A model generated the notes under the pieces. It was not told the origin of the DNA. It was given only the letters and a program-made list of their open reading frames with translations, and made no database searches. DNA of 64,000 nucleotides from Bradyrhizobium tropiciagri (GTDB lineage: Bacteria > Pseudomonadota > Alphaproteobacteria > Rhizobiales > Xanthobacteraceae), in contig NZ_LFLZ01000013.1 in assembly GCF_001189845.1 (NCBI RefSeq), forward strand, positions 62,001-126,000. Direction: 5' to 3'. A program made the translations under genes and the position numbers. Numbering within the stretch: position 1 is the first letter of the stretch; every line of letters starts with the position of its first letter. This document shows, one piece after another, positions 49,164 through 56,642 of the stretch.

Positions 49164-49193
49164 GTGACCTCCTGTTATCAATCAGGAGGTCAC
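49164..49193 (+). promoter_or_regulatory. perfect hairpin burying the luxI Shine-Dalgarno
   Basis: Arms GTGACCTCCTG (49164-49174) and CAGGAGGTCAC (49183-49193) pair over 11 bp with an 8-nt loop TTATCAAT. AGGAGG (49184-49189) is the luxI ribosome-binding site, wholly inside the right arm, and the ATG follows at 49195. There is no T-run, so it is not an intrinsic terminator. A dimeric DNA-operator function cannot be excluded. Confidence 0.75.
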
Positions 49194-49194
49194 C

Positions 49195-49833
49195 ATGCAT
49201 GTCGTTGCTCTCCGTCATCATCAATTCGGGCGGCATCTCGATCTACTTGCGGCGATGTTTCGTCTTCGCCGGCGGGTGTTCAAGGATCGGCTCGATTGGA
49301 CTGTGTCTGTATCGGGCGAGTTCGAAATGGACATCTATGATGCTCTCAACCCGACCTATCTTCTGATTACGACCGAAGAGCGGGACGTCGTGGCATCCGT
49401 CCGGCTGCTGCCGACCACGGGGCCCACCATGTTGGCCGATACGTTCCCTTCTTTGCTGGGAAGCCAGCCGGTGCCGCGAAGTGACCAGGTCCTGGAGAGC
49501 TCGCGGTTTTGCGTCGACACAGCTCGCGCTGCCGGATCGACAGAGAGCGGGCTCAACCGCACGACTTTCTTGCTCTTTGCGGCCATGATCGAGGGGATGC
49601 GGGCCGCGCAAGCCGATGCGATCGTGACCGTCACCGACGTGCGCATGGAACGAATTCTTCGGCGCGCTGGATGGCCGCTGGAGCGGATCTCGACGCCGCA
49701 GAGGATTGGCCCAACCATGGCATTGGCGGGCTTGCTGCACAATTCCGATACTGCACTCGCTGCAATGTACAGACAGGCAGTTGTTGAGGGGCCCGTGCTT
49801 AGGGAGGAGCCACTGCCTCTCGCCGCCGCGTGA
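49195..49833 (+). CDS. acyl-homoserine-lactone synthase (LuxI family)
   Basis: 212 residues. The conserved LuxI residues are present: Arg24/26, Phe29, Trp35, Glu44, Asp46, Asp49, Arg70, Phe84, Glu101, Arg104 (segments RLRRRVF, LDWTV, EMDIYD, RLLPTTGPTML, ESSRFCVD). It makes AHL from S-adenosylmethionine and acyl-ACP (or acyl-CoA); chain type cannot be read. It differs from the aryl/branched-chain BjaI/RpaI/BraI type (no VERGW motif). Expression appears controlled both at the lux box and by the RBS hairpin. Confidence 0.92.
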   Translation: MHVVALRHHQFGRHLDLLAAMFRLRRRVFKDRLDWTVSVSGEFEMDIYDALNPTYLLITTEERDVVASVRLLPTTGPTMLADTFPSLLGSQPVPRSDQVLESSRFCVDTARAAGSTESGLNRTTFLLFAAMIEGMRAAQADAIVTVTDVRMERILRRAGWPLERISTPQRIGPTMALAGLLHNSDTALAAMYRQAVVEGPVLREEPLPLAAA

Positions 49834-49887
49834 CCAGGATACATTCTGCTTCTATGGGCCATCCGGTGCATTTCCTGGATCAATGCG

Positions 49888-50442
49888 ATGCTGGCAGATC
49901 CGCGGCGCAGCCGTCTGATCCTGATCAATCCCGGGCGTACCAGACCCGGGACAGTATCGGTCGACCGCGTTGTAGACCGACAGGAGAGCCTTGCACTCCT
50001 TCCCGCAGTGTTTCAGGTGTTCAGCATTACGCTCAACCTCGTCGGAGAGCACGAGCCTTCGTGGGCCGGCCAGATTCCTGGTGTTGTCACGATACCTGAC
50101 GCGGATCCTCTGGAGCTGTGGCACGATGCGCGGTTTATCGCGAGCCTGACAACCTCGAATACCAGTCTGCTATTTTTGGGCGGAGCGTGGCTTGAGGAGG
50201 ACGTGCTCATCGCCGCGCTCGGGGGCGCAACGCTCGGTTACGACGTACGAATACTTGCCGATCTCTCCATGGCGCGCCTGGAGGCGGACCGCCAGCTTGT
50301 GCTCGATCGTCTTGCGCTGCACGGAATTCTGACAACGACGCTCCGCCAGACCCTGCTTGAATGGGCGGTATGCCTTGGTTGTCCGATCGCAAGGCAGCAC
50401 GTGCAGCAGCTTCTGATCGATCCAAGGACCGAGCTGTCCTAG
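49888..50442 (+). CDS. isochorismatase-fold protein lacking catalytic residues
   Basis: 184 residues from ATG 49888. The pattern LILINPGR, then LLFLGGAWLEEDVLIAALGGATLGYDVRILAD resembles cysteine hydrolases of the isochorismatase family (LLVIDxQ ... GVATDxCV ... GYxVxVVxDA). The expected catalytic Asp is Asn14 and the nucleophile Cys is Val106, so hydrolase activity is unlikely. It sits 54 nt after luxI and is probably co-expressed. A binding or regulatory role is guessed. The family assignment itself is moderate. Confidence 0.6.
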   Translation: MLADPRRSRLILINPGRTRPGTVSVDRVVDRQESLALLPAVFQVFSITLNLVGEHEPSWAGQIPGVVTIPDADPLELWHDARFIASLTTSNTSLLFLGGAWLEEDVLIAALGGATLGYDVRILADLSMARLEADRQLVLDRLALHGILTTTLRQTLLEWAVCLGCPIARQHVQQLLIDPRTELS

Positions 50443-51078
50443 TGCATCCGCCAGCCGGACGATGCTGCGATGGACTCGCGTCCCCGTCAAATCGCCGCGC
50501 GATCAACGTGACGTCAGCACTCTCGTAAGAGGCGAGATCCGCTCTTTGCGCAGATGGCCTGCAGGATGAGAGCATCATCCGTTTGGAAGAGGTGGTTGGG
50601 AGGGCACCAGGAGCCTATTGGCATTGAGGCTGGCGACGCCCGCAAGCAACCAGGCTTGCGGGCCGGGCTCTCGTGAACCGAGCCCGTCCGCGGTCTCGGC
50701 CTTTGGCGTCGATCCCTGGCGCGAACTTCGTGCGCGCGCTCGACGTGGCGACCGGGCGCGGCATCGAGCGCACTGGTCGACCGAGGTCGCTACGCCGTCA
50801 CAAGCGCTTCTTGGCGAGCCGGCCGCATGCGCCCGGCGCATTTTGTAGCCCGCGGACCGCGGGGTGGGCGGTGCTCCCGTGTAGCCCCGAACCGACAGGC
50901 CGCAACCGCGCCATTTCAAGGCAGTCTGCGACGAGTGCTTGCATGGCGCGGTCCTCCGCTGCCGCTCCGGCCGTTCCGGTGCTGCCCGCCTCCTGAGTTC
51001 GGGGCTTTCCGGTCGCTCTTCGCCGCCCACCCCGCCTTCCGGGGGCAGGGCGCGGAAGAAGGACGAACGGAGATCATC
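50443..51078. other. long non-coding leader upstream of ardC, with hairpins
   Basis: About 640 nt without a supported gene. GGGCTC-N9-GAGCCC forms a hairpin at 50665-50685. The rest is GC-rich. Long untranslated leaders before ArdC-type genes are common on ICEs and plasmids; some may carry single-strand promoters, but I cannot show that here. Confidence 0.45.
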
Positions 51079-52052
51079 ATGTCCAGGCGTTTTACGCGCA
51101 ATCACGCGACCAAGGCGAAGCCGGGCCTTTATGAAGAGGTCACCGCGCGGATCATTGCCGATCTGGAGGCAGGGACTTTTCCATGGGCGCAGCCTTGGGC
51201 CGCAGGCTCGAGCGATGCCCGGCTTGGATTGCCGCGCAACGCCGTGACCGGCGGGACCTATTCTGGGATCAACATCCTGATCCTGTGGGCACAGCAGTTC
51301 GATCAGGCTTTGCCTCGCAGCGGTGGCTTACGTTCCGGCAGGCGACCGCCATGGGCGGAACCGTGCGCAAGGGCGAGCGTGGTGTCGGGGTCTGTTACGC
51401 CGACAAGTTCATTCCGAAGGATCGCCGATCTGAACCGACCGATCCGGCGGCAGCGCAAGACGACCGGCACGAAGCCGACGCAGTCCCGTTTCTGCGCCGC
51501 TACATCGTGTTCAACGTGGCGCAATGCGAGGGGCTTCCCGATCGCTGCATTGCGTCCGCTCCCGCATTGCCCGAGCCCCGGATCGTGCCCGAGGCGGAAG
51601 CGCTCGCGCGCGCAACGCTCGCCGATATCCGTCATGGCGGTGATGAGGCGTTCTATGCCCCGCGCGAAGACGTGATCTGCCTGCCGCCGCAATCGGCCTT
51701 CTTCGACCAGATCAACTACTATCGCACGCTGTTTCACGAACTCGGACACTGGACCGGTCACCATCGCCGGCTGAACCGCGATCAGAGCGGCGCCTTCGGG
51801 TCGACGCTGTACGCCACCGAGGAGCTGGTCGCCGAGGTGACAACCGCCTTTGTCTGCGCGTCACTGTCCATCGTGCCGACGGTACGGCATGCCGACTATA
51901 TCGGCAGCTGGATCGACGTGCTGCGCGCCGACAACCGCGCGATCTTTCGTGCCGCAAGCCAGGCCTCAAAAGCCGCAGACTTTCTGCTGGCCTTCCGCGC
52001 ACCGGTTTCAGCGAACGCAGACGATCAAGCGCAGCACAGCCCGGACGCATAG
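51079..52052 (+). pseudogene. ArdC-like antirestriction protein (DUF1738 / zincin), frameshifted
   Basis: ATG 51079 opens the N-terminal ssDNA-binding domain: GLYEEVTARIIADLEAGTFPWAQPW, NAVTGGTYSGINILILW. After QFDQ the reading continues one frame over (GFASQRWLTFRQATAMGGTVRKGERG) to 52052, with the metalloprotease motif HELGHWTGHHRRLNRD and ATEELVAE. One base is missing at 51304-51308 (CAGGC in place of CAGGGC). The joined product, about 324 residues, is normal for ArdC, which protects entering DNA from restriction. Confidence 0.85.
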
Positions 52053-52200
52053 CCGTCCCCTCGCAACGGGTGCAAACCGCCCGCTGGGACGGGAGGTCGC
52101 TGCCGCCGAACCGTCGGAAACCGCCAGGGTGCAGCGAATCATCCGCGACTGCCTGAACGGCGAGGGACGGAACAAGACCGGCGGCTGAGTCCGCTGATTC

Positions 52201-52225
52201 GGCTGCGGCGGCCTCCGCCGCGGCC
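52201..52225 (+). terminator. GC-rich hairpin after ardC
   Basis: GGCTGCGGCGG-cct-CCGCCGCGGCC, 11-bp stem with one G-T pair and 3-nt loop, about 150 nt after the ardC stop. No T-run follows; it may end transcription or merely stabilise RNA. Confidence 0.5.
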
Positions 52226-52351
52226 GATTGCCGGAGTCTCGGAGTCGTGAATCAAACCCTAACGGCCCGAGAAATAACCCTGAGGCGGCGGTGGTGCGAC
52301 TCAGACTAAGAGTCCGGCTCGATCCTTCCGAGCAAGTGACGGAGCCGGCCC

Positions 52352-52498
52352 ATGCAAAATGCATTCAGCGTCTTTGTTGACGGCAGTGCCATGGTAGGGC
52401 GGTGTATCGCGCACGTTCTGGTCGGAGGGACGACGCTCGCCGCCAGCATCGTGGTGCTGGCGCGGGTGGTTTCCTCCCTGACCGTTGGCGCGCCGTAG
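52352..52498 (+). CDS. small membrane protein, 48 aa
   Basis: ATG 52352 to TAG 52498. A hydrophobic helix (IAHVLVGGTTLAASIVVLARVV) spans most of the product. Overlaps the upstream reading of the nuclease gene. The start has no strong ribosome site (GGAG 10 nt upstream). Possibly an ICE accessory membrane peptide; could be chance. Confidence 0.35.
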   Translation: MQNAFSVFVDGSAMVGRCIAHVLVGGTTLAASIVVLARVVSSLTVGAP

Positions 52499-53150
52499 GA
52501 CGTGGTCCAGTCAGGTGGGGACCGGCGTTTCGAGACGATTGCGACCGTGGCACGCATTCAATTGGTCGAACCGGACTTCCGGGCAGCGGCCGGCTCTCGG
52601 CCGCGCACTCGTCCTGCTGGTTACCGCCGCCACGCTGGCGGGCCCCGTCCGCGCCGGCGACGCGACCGGGCAGGCGAGCGTGATCGACGGCGACACCATC
52701 GAAATTCGTGCGACACGCGTACGCCTCTTCGGGATCGATGCCCCTGAACACGATCAGCTGTGCCATGACCGACACGGCGAGCGCTATCGCTGCGGGCAGA
52801 TCGCATCGAATGCGCTTGCCGCCTTCATTGGCAGGCAGACGGTAGCCTGCGTCGAGGTCGACCGCGACCAATACGGGCGGGCGGTCGCGGTTTGCTCCGC
52901 CGTTAAGGTCGACCTTGCCGACTGGCTGGTGCGCGGCGGGCTTGCGATCGACTGGCCGCGCTACAGCAAGGGCGACTATGCGGCCGCCGAGGCCGAGGCG
53001 CGCGCGAAGCAGACCGGCATGTGGAGCGGACGATTTGTCGAGCCCTGGCGCTACCGTCAATGCATCGGAGCCGGGGGCCGTCCGGATGCCTGTTCCAGCG
53101 ACGCGAACAGCGGGACACGACAAGGCATGCGGCCGTCGGAAGCGCATTAA
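52485..53150 (+). CDS. secreted thermonuclease-family (SNase) protein
   Basis: The SNase core is clear: VIDGDTIEIRATRVRLFGIDAPEHDQLC, then CGQIASNALAAFIG and VEVDRDQYGRAVAVCSAV, LADWLVRGGLAIDWPRY. An N-terminal hydrophobic run (LGRALVLLVTAATLAGPVRAG) is a signal peptide. There is no in-frame ATG; GTG 52515 or TTG 52539 are possible starts, so the N-terminus is unsure. SNase proteins of this type occur on many rhizobial conjugative elements. Confidence 0.8.
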   Translation: MARRRTWSSQVGTGVSRRLRPWHAFNWSNRTSGQRPALGRALVLLVTAATLAGPVRAGDATGQASVIDGDTIEIRATRVRLFGIDAPEHDQLCHDRHGERYRCGQIASNALAAFIGRQTVACVEVDRDQYGRAVAVCSAVKVDLADWLVRGGLAIDWPRYSKGDYAAAEAEARAKQTGMWSGRFVEPWRYRQCIGAGGRPDACSSDANSGTRQGMRPSEAH

Positions 53151-53347
53151 CGTGATGGCTGAAGCGGCCGACGGCGGCGAGAGACGGGACCAAAAAAACT
53201 GGACCCATGTGCATCAATCCAGAGGGCTCTTGGGCCATGTGCACATGGGGCCGGTCTGATCGTCGCCGGGAGCATCCTTTGATGCATCCGGAGCCGACAT
53301 CGAGGCTGACGCGATGCCGCGGCGGCTTGAAGCGCGGAAAGCCGCGC

Positions 53348-53428
53348 TTACTTCTTCATCTTCTTGGTCTTCTTGGCGACCTTCTTGGTTGCCTTCGCGG
53401 TCTTTGCCTTTTTCGCTTTCTTAGCCAT
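53348..53428 (-). CDS. lysine-rich 26-aa peptide (histone-H1-like)
   Basis: ATG 53428 (AGAGG upstream) to TAA. The product MAKKAKKAKTAKATKKV... consists almost only of Lys, Ala and Thr. Such tiny basic peptides recur in Bradyrhizobium-group genomes and resemble the C-terminal tail of H1-like nucleoid proteins. Opposite strand to the ICE genes. A nucleic-acid-binding role is inferred from charge alone. Confidence 0.7.
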   Translation of the reverse strand: MAKKAKKAKTAKATKKVAKKTKKMKK

Positions 53429-54178
53429 GTGGTCCTCTCGGTTTTGTGTTGGCCTGACGTGTTCGCGAGCACCGCAAGTGGCGCACGCATCATCAAGCTA
53501 ATCCGATACTAGCAAAATTGATACCGTGTTGGGTTAACGCAGCCGTTCGAGCGCTGCGGTTGCGTGACGATCAAGCAGTACAAGCACCTCACGCGTGCTG
53601 CGCAGGCGGATGCTTGCGACCGGCCGACACCAGGAGCGCGCTTTGCGAAGTCGTCAGCGGGCCGCCGTCGTGGAAGGCTGTCAGGCGTGTGCGTCCGGCA
53701 GCCCCGGCGGCAGCGGTAAGCTCACATAGTCCTTGCGGTCGCTTCCGCTCGCGCGGCTCGCACCGGTCTCGAACCCAGGATGACGACGCGGAGCCTGCGT
53801 GTGTCCGCGGTCTTGCCGCGGTTGGACACGCTGCCAATGCTCATCCGTTGGATGGGGTCTTCCCTTGAGGCCGGGCGCCGATCCGGAGCATCCCGCACAG
53901 TCATGGCTGTGCTCCTTGAGCCTTGAGAGGGGCGACCTCCTGCTTGCGGGCGTGACGACCTACGGGAAGCGCTCCGCCGTCCAAAACCCTCGCCATCTCC
54001 TTTTTTCCCCGCCGCTCCCTTGCGGCCCCGGCTCCTCGCGGCAGCTTCGCCTCAAAAAACTCGTTCACTCGGGTGCGCCGCTGCGCTTCGCCCCTGACGG
54101 GTTCGGCGGCGGTTCGCTTCCCATCACGGTCTCGCCATCGCAGGGGATCGGCCTCTGCGGCATCAAAGGAGACAAACC
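53429..54178. other. long leader upstream of the DUF736 gene, no supported gene
   Basis: About 750 nt. A few short frames are not convincing. GC-rich, with a C-tract region at 54003-54020. AAAGGAGA at 54165-54172 is the ribosome site for the DUF736 gene. Function unknown. Confidence 0.45.
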
Positions 54179-54502
54179 ATGACTGCGATCGGATACGTCA
54201 CCAAGACCGAGAATGGCGGCTACAAAGGGCAGCTCAAGACCGTGTCCATCCGGACCGACATCGACATCGTGGCCAACCACGACAAGACCGCGGACGCTCA
54301 GCCGGACTTCCGGGTCGTCACCCAGGGCGTCGAGATCGGCGCAGGCTGGATCCGCCGCGGAGAAAACAGCCGCAAGGACTATGTGAGCCTGTCGCTGGCC
54401 GCGCCCGAGTTCGGACCGCGCAAGCTCTACGCCAACCTCGGCCGCGCCGCCGGCCAGGACGACGAGAACGTCTTCGCGCTGATCTGGAACTCGGCGGACT
54501 GA
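54179..54502 (+). CDS. DUF736 domain protein
   Basis: 107 residues from ATG 54179. MTAIGYVTKTENGGYKGQLKTVSIRTDI and the end RGENSRKDYVSLSLAAPEFGPRKLYANLGRAAGQDDENVFALIWN match the DUF736 family closely and over its full length. The family is a marker of rhizobial and other alphaproteobacterial conjugative elements; its biochemical role is unknown. It lies just upstream of the FseA-like gene, an order I know from related ICEs. Confidence 0.92.
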   Translation: MTAIGYVTKTENGGYKGQLKTVSIRTDIDIVANHDKTADAQPDFRVVTQGVEIGAGWIRRGENSRKDYVSLSLAAPEFGPRKLYANLGRAAGQDDENVFALIWNSAD

Positions 54503-54544
54503 CGCAAGCCGCAAGGCCTCCGCGCGCCCAGCGCGGAGGCCACC

Positions 54545-55423
54545 TTGGCGCCGCAATCGCTTTCGACCATCGTCGCAGACGACTCGCCCTGGGGGCTGCG
54601 CTTGGATCGACAAGGCTTCAGTAGCCCATGGCGGAACGCAGGCGCGGCGGGCGGCCGCGATGCAATCGATGCCTACGATTCAAGCGACTGGGCCTGGGAA
54701 TTCCTCCGTCGCAACCCGGACTATGCCAAGGGTTGGCGCGCCTCGGTGCCAAGGCATCTTCCTTGCATCACTTTGTCCGACGGCACGAGGCTGCTGCGTC
54801 TGCGGCGGCGCTATCCGCACGCCGAACGATGGGGGCTCTACGCCTTTGCCGATCCCCGTGCTCCGGCCCGCACCGCTCCGGTCTTCTGGCTGGCATCCGC
54901 CAACCGCCGCCCGGTTCGTGCCCGCTGCAGGGCATCCGATGGCGTCAATGACAGTCGAGCCTCACCGCTTGCAACGTTCAAGGTTGACCGTTCGGTGGCC
55001 ATCGGCGCCGATGGGATTGCCGTGGTGATGCTGAAGGGGCAAGGCATGAACGTAGCCGTTGAACTTCACGATGTCGGGGTCCTGACCCGGCCGTCCCGGC
55101 TGGTGTTCGAGCTCGACGGGCTCGACGATCTCAACAGCCAGACCGAGCGGCTCAGGACTCTGCAGCGCTTCGAAAGGCCCGAGACAGCTCGCACCGGACG
55201 GTCGCCATTCGCCAATGATGAGCGCCTTTATCAAGCGCTGATCGCGCTCGATGAAAGCATGGCAGGCAAGACTTATCGCCAGATAGCGATCGCGATCTTC
55301 GGCGAGCAACGCGTCGCCGACGATTGGGGCGGGACGAGCCAGTTCCTGAAAGACCGCACCCGCCGTCTGGTTGCCAAGGGCCAGGAACTGATGCGCGGTG
55401 GCTATCGCGAACTTCTCGCCTGA
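54545..55423 (+). CDS. FseA-like ICE activator: DUF6499 + DUF2285 in one frame
   Basis: 292 residues from TTG 54545 (or 274 from TTG 54602 behind GGGGG). The N-terminal part has AYDSSDWAWEFLRRNPDYAKGW (DUF6499), and the C-terminal ~80 residues, from TLQRFERPE to GGYRELLA, are a DUF2285 domain. In ICEMlSymR7A these two domains are split between msi172 and msi171 and joined by programmed ribosomal frameshifting to make FseA, which activates rdfS and hence excision. Here both lie in one frame, without an in-frame ATG. Confidence 0.75.
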   Translation: MAPQSLSTIVADDSPWGLRLDRQGFSSPWRNAGAAGGRDAIDAYDSSDWAWEFLRRNPDYAKGWRASVPRHLPCITLSDGTRLLRLRRRYPHAERWGLYAFADPRAPARTAPVFWLASANRRPVRARCRASDGVNDSRASPLATFKVDRSVAIGADGIAVVMLKGQGMNVAVELHDVGVLTRPSRLVFELDGLDDLNSQTERLRTLQRFERPETARTGRSPFANDERLYQALIALDESMAGKTYRQIAIAIFGEQRVADDWGGTSQFLKDRTRRLVAKGQELMRGGYRELLA

Positions 55424-55550
55424 CTGGACCGCGCTTCCCCATGCGGGGTGGCGACAATTTCCGGGCCATCTTCGACACTTCCATGAGCATTCGTCCTTGA
55501 CGAGGTTTCCTCTCGCTCTCGCATTTTGCGGGCATGACAGGGAAACGTCG

Positions 55551-55772
55551 ATGATGACGGAAAGCGAGAAGAAAGAGTCCGACTCTCCATTTCTGAACAC
55601 GACAGAGGCGGCCGCCTGGCTGCGGCTGACCAAGAACACGCTTGAAAAGATGCGGGTCCAGGGCACAGGGCCCAATTATCGCAAGCATGGACGCTACGTC
55701 CGTTACGACATCGAAGACCTCGTCGATTATTCGAAGGCCAGCAAGCGAAAGTCGACCTCCGATGATCGCTAG
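55551..55772 (+). CDS. RdfS-like excisionase (AlpA/MerR-type HTH)
   Basis: 73 residues from ATG 55551 (AGGGAAACG upstream). HTH: LNTTEAAAWLRLTKNTLEKMRVQGTGPNYRKHGRYVRYDIEDLVDY, the excisionase/MerR winged-helix pattern. It overlaps the traF start by 11 nt. In ICEMlSymR7A rdfS lies just ahead of traF and rlxS in the same order, and its product is the recombination directionality factor for excision. The promoter should be in 55424-55550, the presumed target of the FseA-like protein. Confidence 0.83.
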   Translation: MMTESEKKESDSPFLNTTEAAAWLRLTKNTLEKMRVQGTGPNYRKHGRYVRYDIEDLVDYSKASKRKSTSDDR

Positions 55773-56301
55773 ATCGCAGCGCTTGCGCACAAGGGCCGCC
55801 GTGCTTGCGGTAATTTCCGTGTCGATCGTCGCGACCATCGTCGCGTCGGCGCCACACGCGCCGCTCGTCGTCTACAACGGGTCGGGCAGCGCGCCGCTCG
55901 GGTTCTATCGCCTGGAAAATCGCCTGCCCGAGCGCGGCGAGATGGCGGTGATCGAGCCGCCTGCGCTGGTCGAGTTGATGCTGGTCGCGCGTGGCCTCTT
56001 GCCGCCCTCCGTGCCGCTAATCAAGCAGATTGCCGCAGCCGGCGGAGACGAAGTGTGTCGCTCGGACGAGCCCAACGGAACAATTGCCATCAACGGAAAG
56101 GTGGTCGCCGAGACCTTCGAGAAGGGCAGAGATGGCCGAGCGCTGCCGGCATGGAAAGGCTGCATGAGGCTGATCGAGGGAGAGTTCTTCCTGCTACAAG
56201 CGCACCCGAATTCGTTCGACTCGCGCTACTTCGGACCGGTGCTCAGATGCAATGTTCTGGGCGTGGCGCGTCCCATCTGGACGTGGAATCCTGACAACTG
56301 A
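55762..56301 (+). CDS. traF: TraF-like conjugal transfer peptidase (S26)
   Basis: 179 residues from ATG 55762. A signal-anchor helix (AAVLAVISVSIVATIVASA) precedes the catalytic serine in YNGSGSAPLGFY (Ser43) and the lysine Lys88 in LIKQIAAAGGDEVC, the Ser-Lys dyad of S26/TraF proteases. The family matures the conjugative pilin, cyclising TrbC in RP4. Membrane-bound with a periplasmic catalytic domain. It follows rdfS and precedes the relaxase gene, the usual order in this ICE family. Confidence 0.9.
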   Translation: MIARSQRLRTRAAVLAVISVSIVATIVASAPHAPLVVYNGSGSAPLGFYRLENRLPERGEMAVIEPPALVELMLVARGLLPPSVPLIKQIAAAGGDEVCRSDEPNGTIAINGKVVAETFEKGRDGRALPAWKGCMRLIEGEFFLLQAHPNSFDSRYFGPVLRCNVLGVARPIWTWNPDN

Positions 56302-56642
56302 TGCGGCACGCAATGCCGATTGTGCGCGCTCCCGGAAGGGGGCGCGCATCGCTTATGTGCGCTTCTATCCGCGCGATCGTTGATCACGGCTTCGGCAACC
56401 GGAAGAGCCTGTCCATTGAGGTCCAGGGGCTGAAAGAACAGAACGAGAGAGCAAGATTAAAGGACTGGCTCTCGATGAGCCGCAAGCCCTTGTCTGCACA
56501 TCCAGGAGTTGGCGATACGGCGCAACGCGATGTCGCCAATAGCCCTTCAAGGTAGTGCAAGTGCTCACCGTTCGCGTCTGCGACTTGGCGAGGGCTCATT
56601 GGCTTCACATATCCGCGGTCTTCTCAGCCGGGAAGACGCGAC
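56302..56642. other. non-coding gap between traF and relaxase gene, strong hairpin, oriT candidate
   Basis: Inverted repeat TGCGCGCTCCC (56323-56333) / GGGGGCGCGCA (56338-56348) with a GGAA loop. No gene is supported here. The region directly upstream of the relaxase gene is where oriT is often found, so the repeat may be part of oriT; it could equally be a terminator after traF. Confidence 0.45.

Noticed and set aside
49164..49193. Hairpin before luxI as an intrinsic terminator
   Set aside because: No T-run follows, the stem contains the ribosome site, and the ATG is next; a translational or operator role fits better.
54628..54951. ATG-started frame overlapping the DUF6499 segment
   Set aside because: Its translation has no domain pattern while the overlapping frame has DUF6499; kept only as part of the start-codon question.
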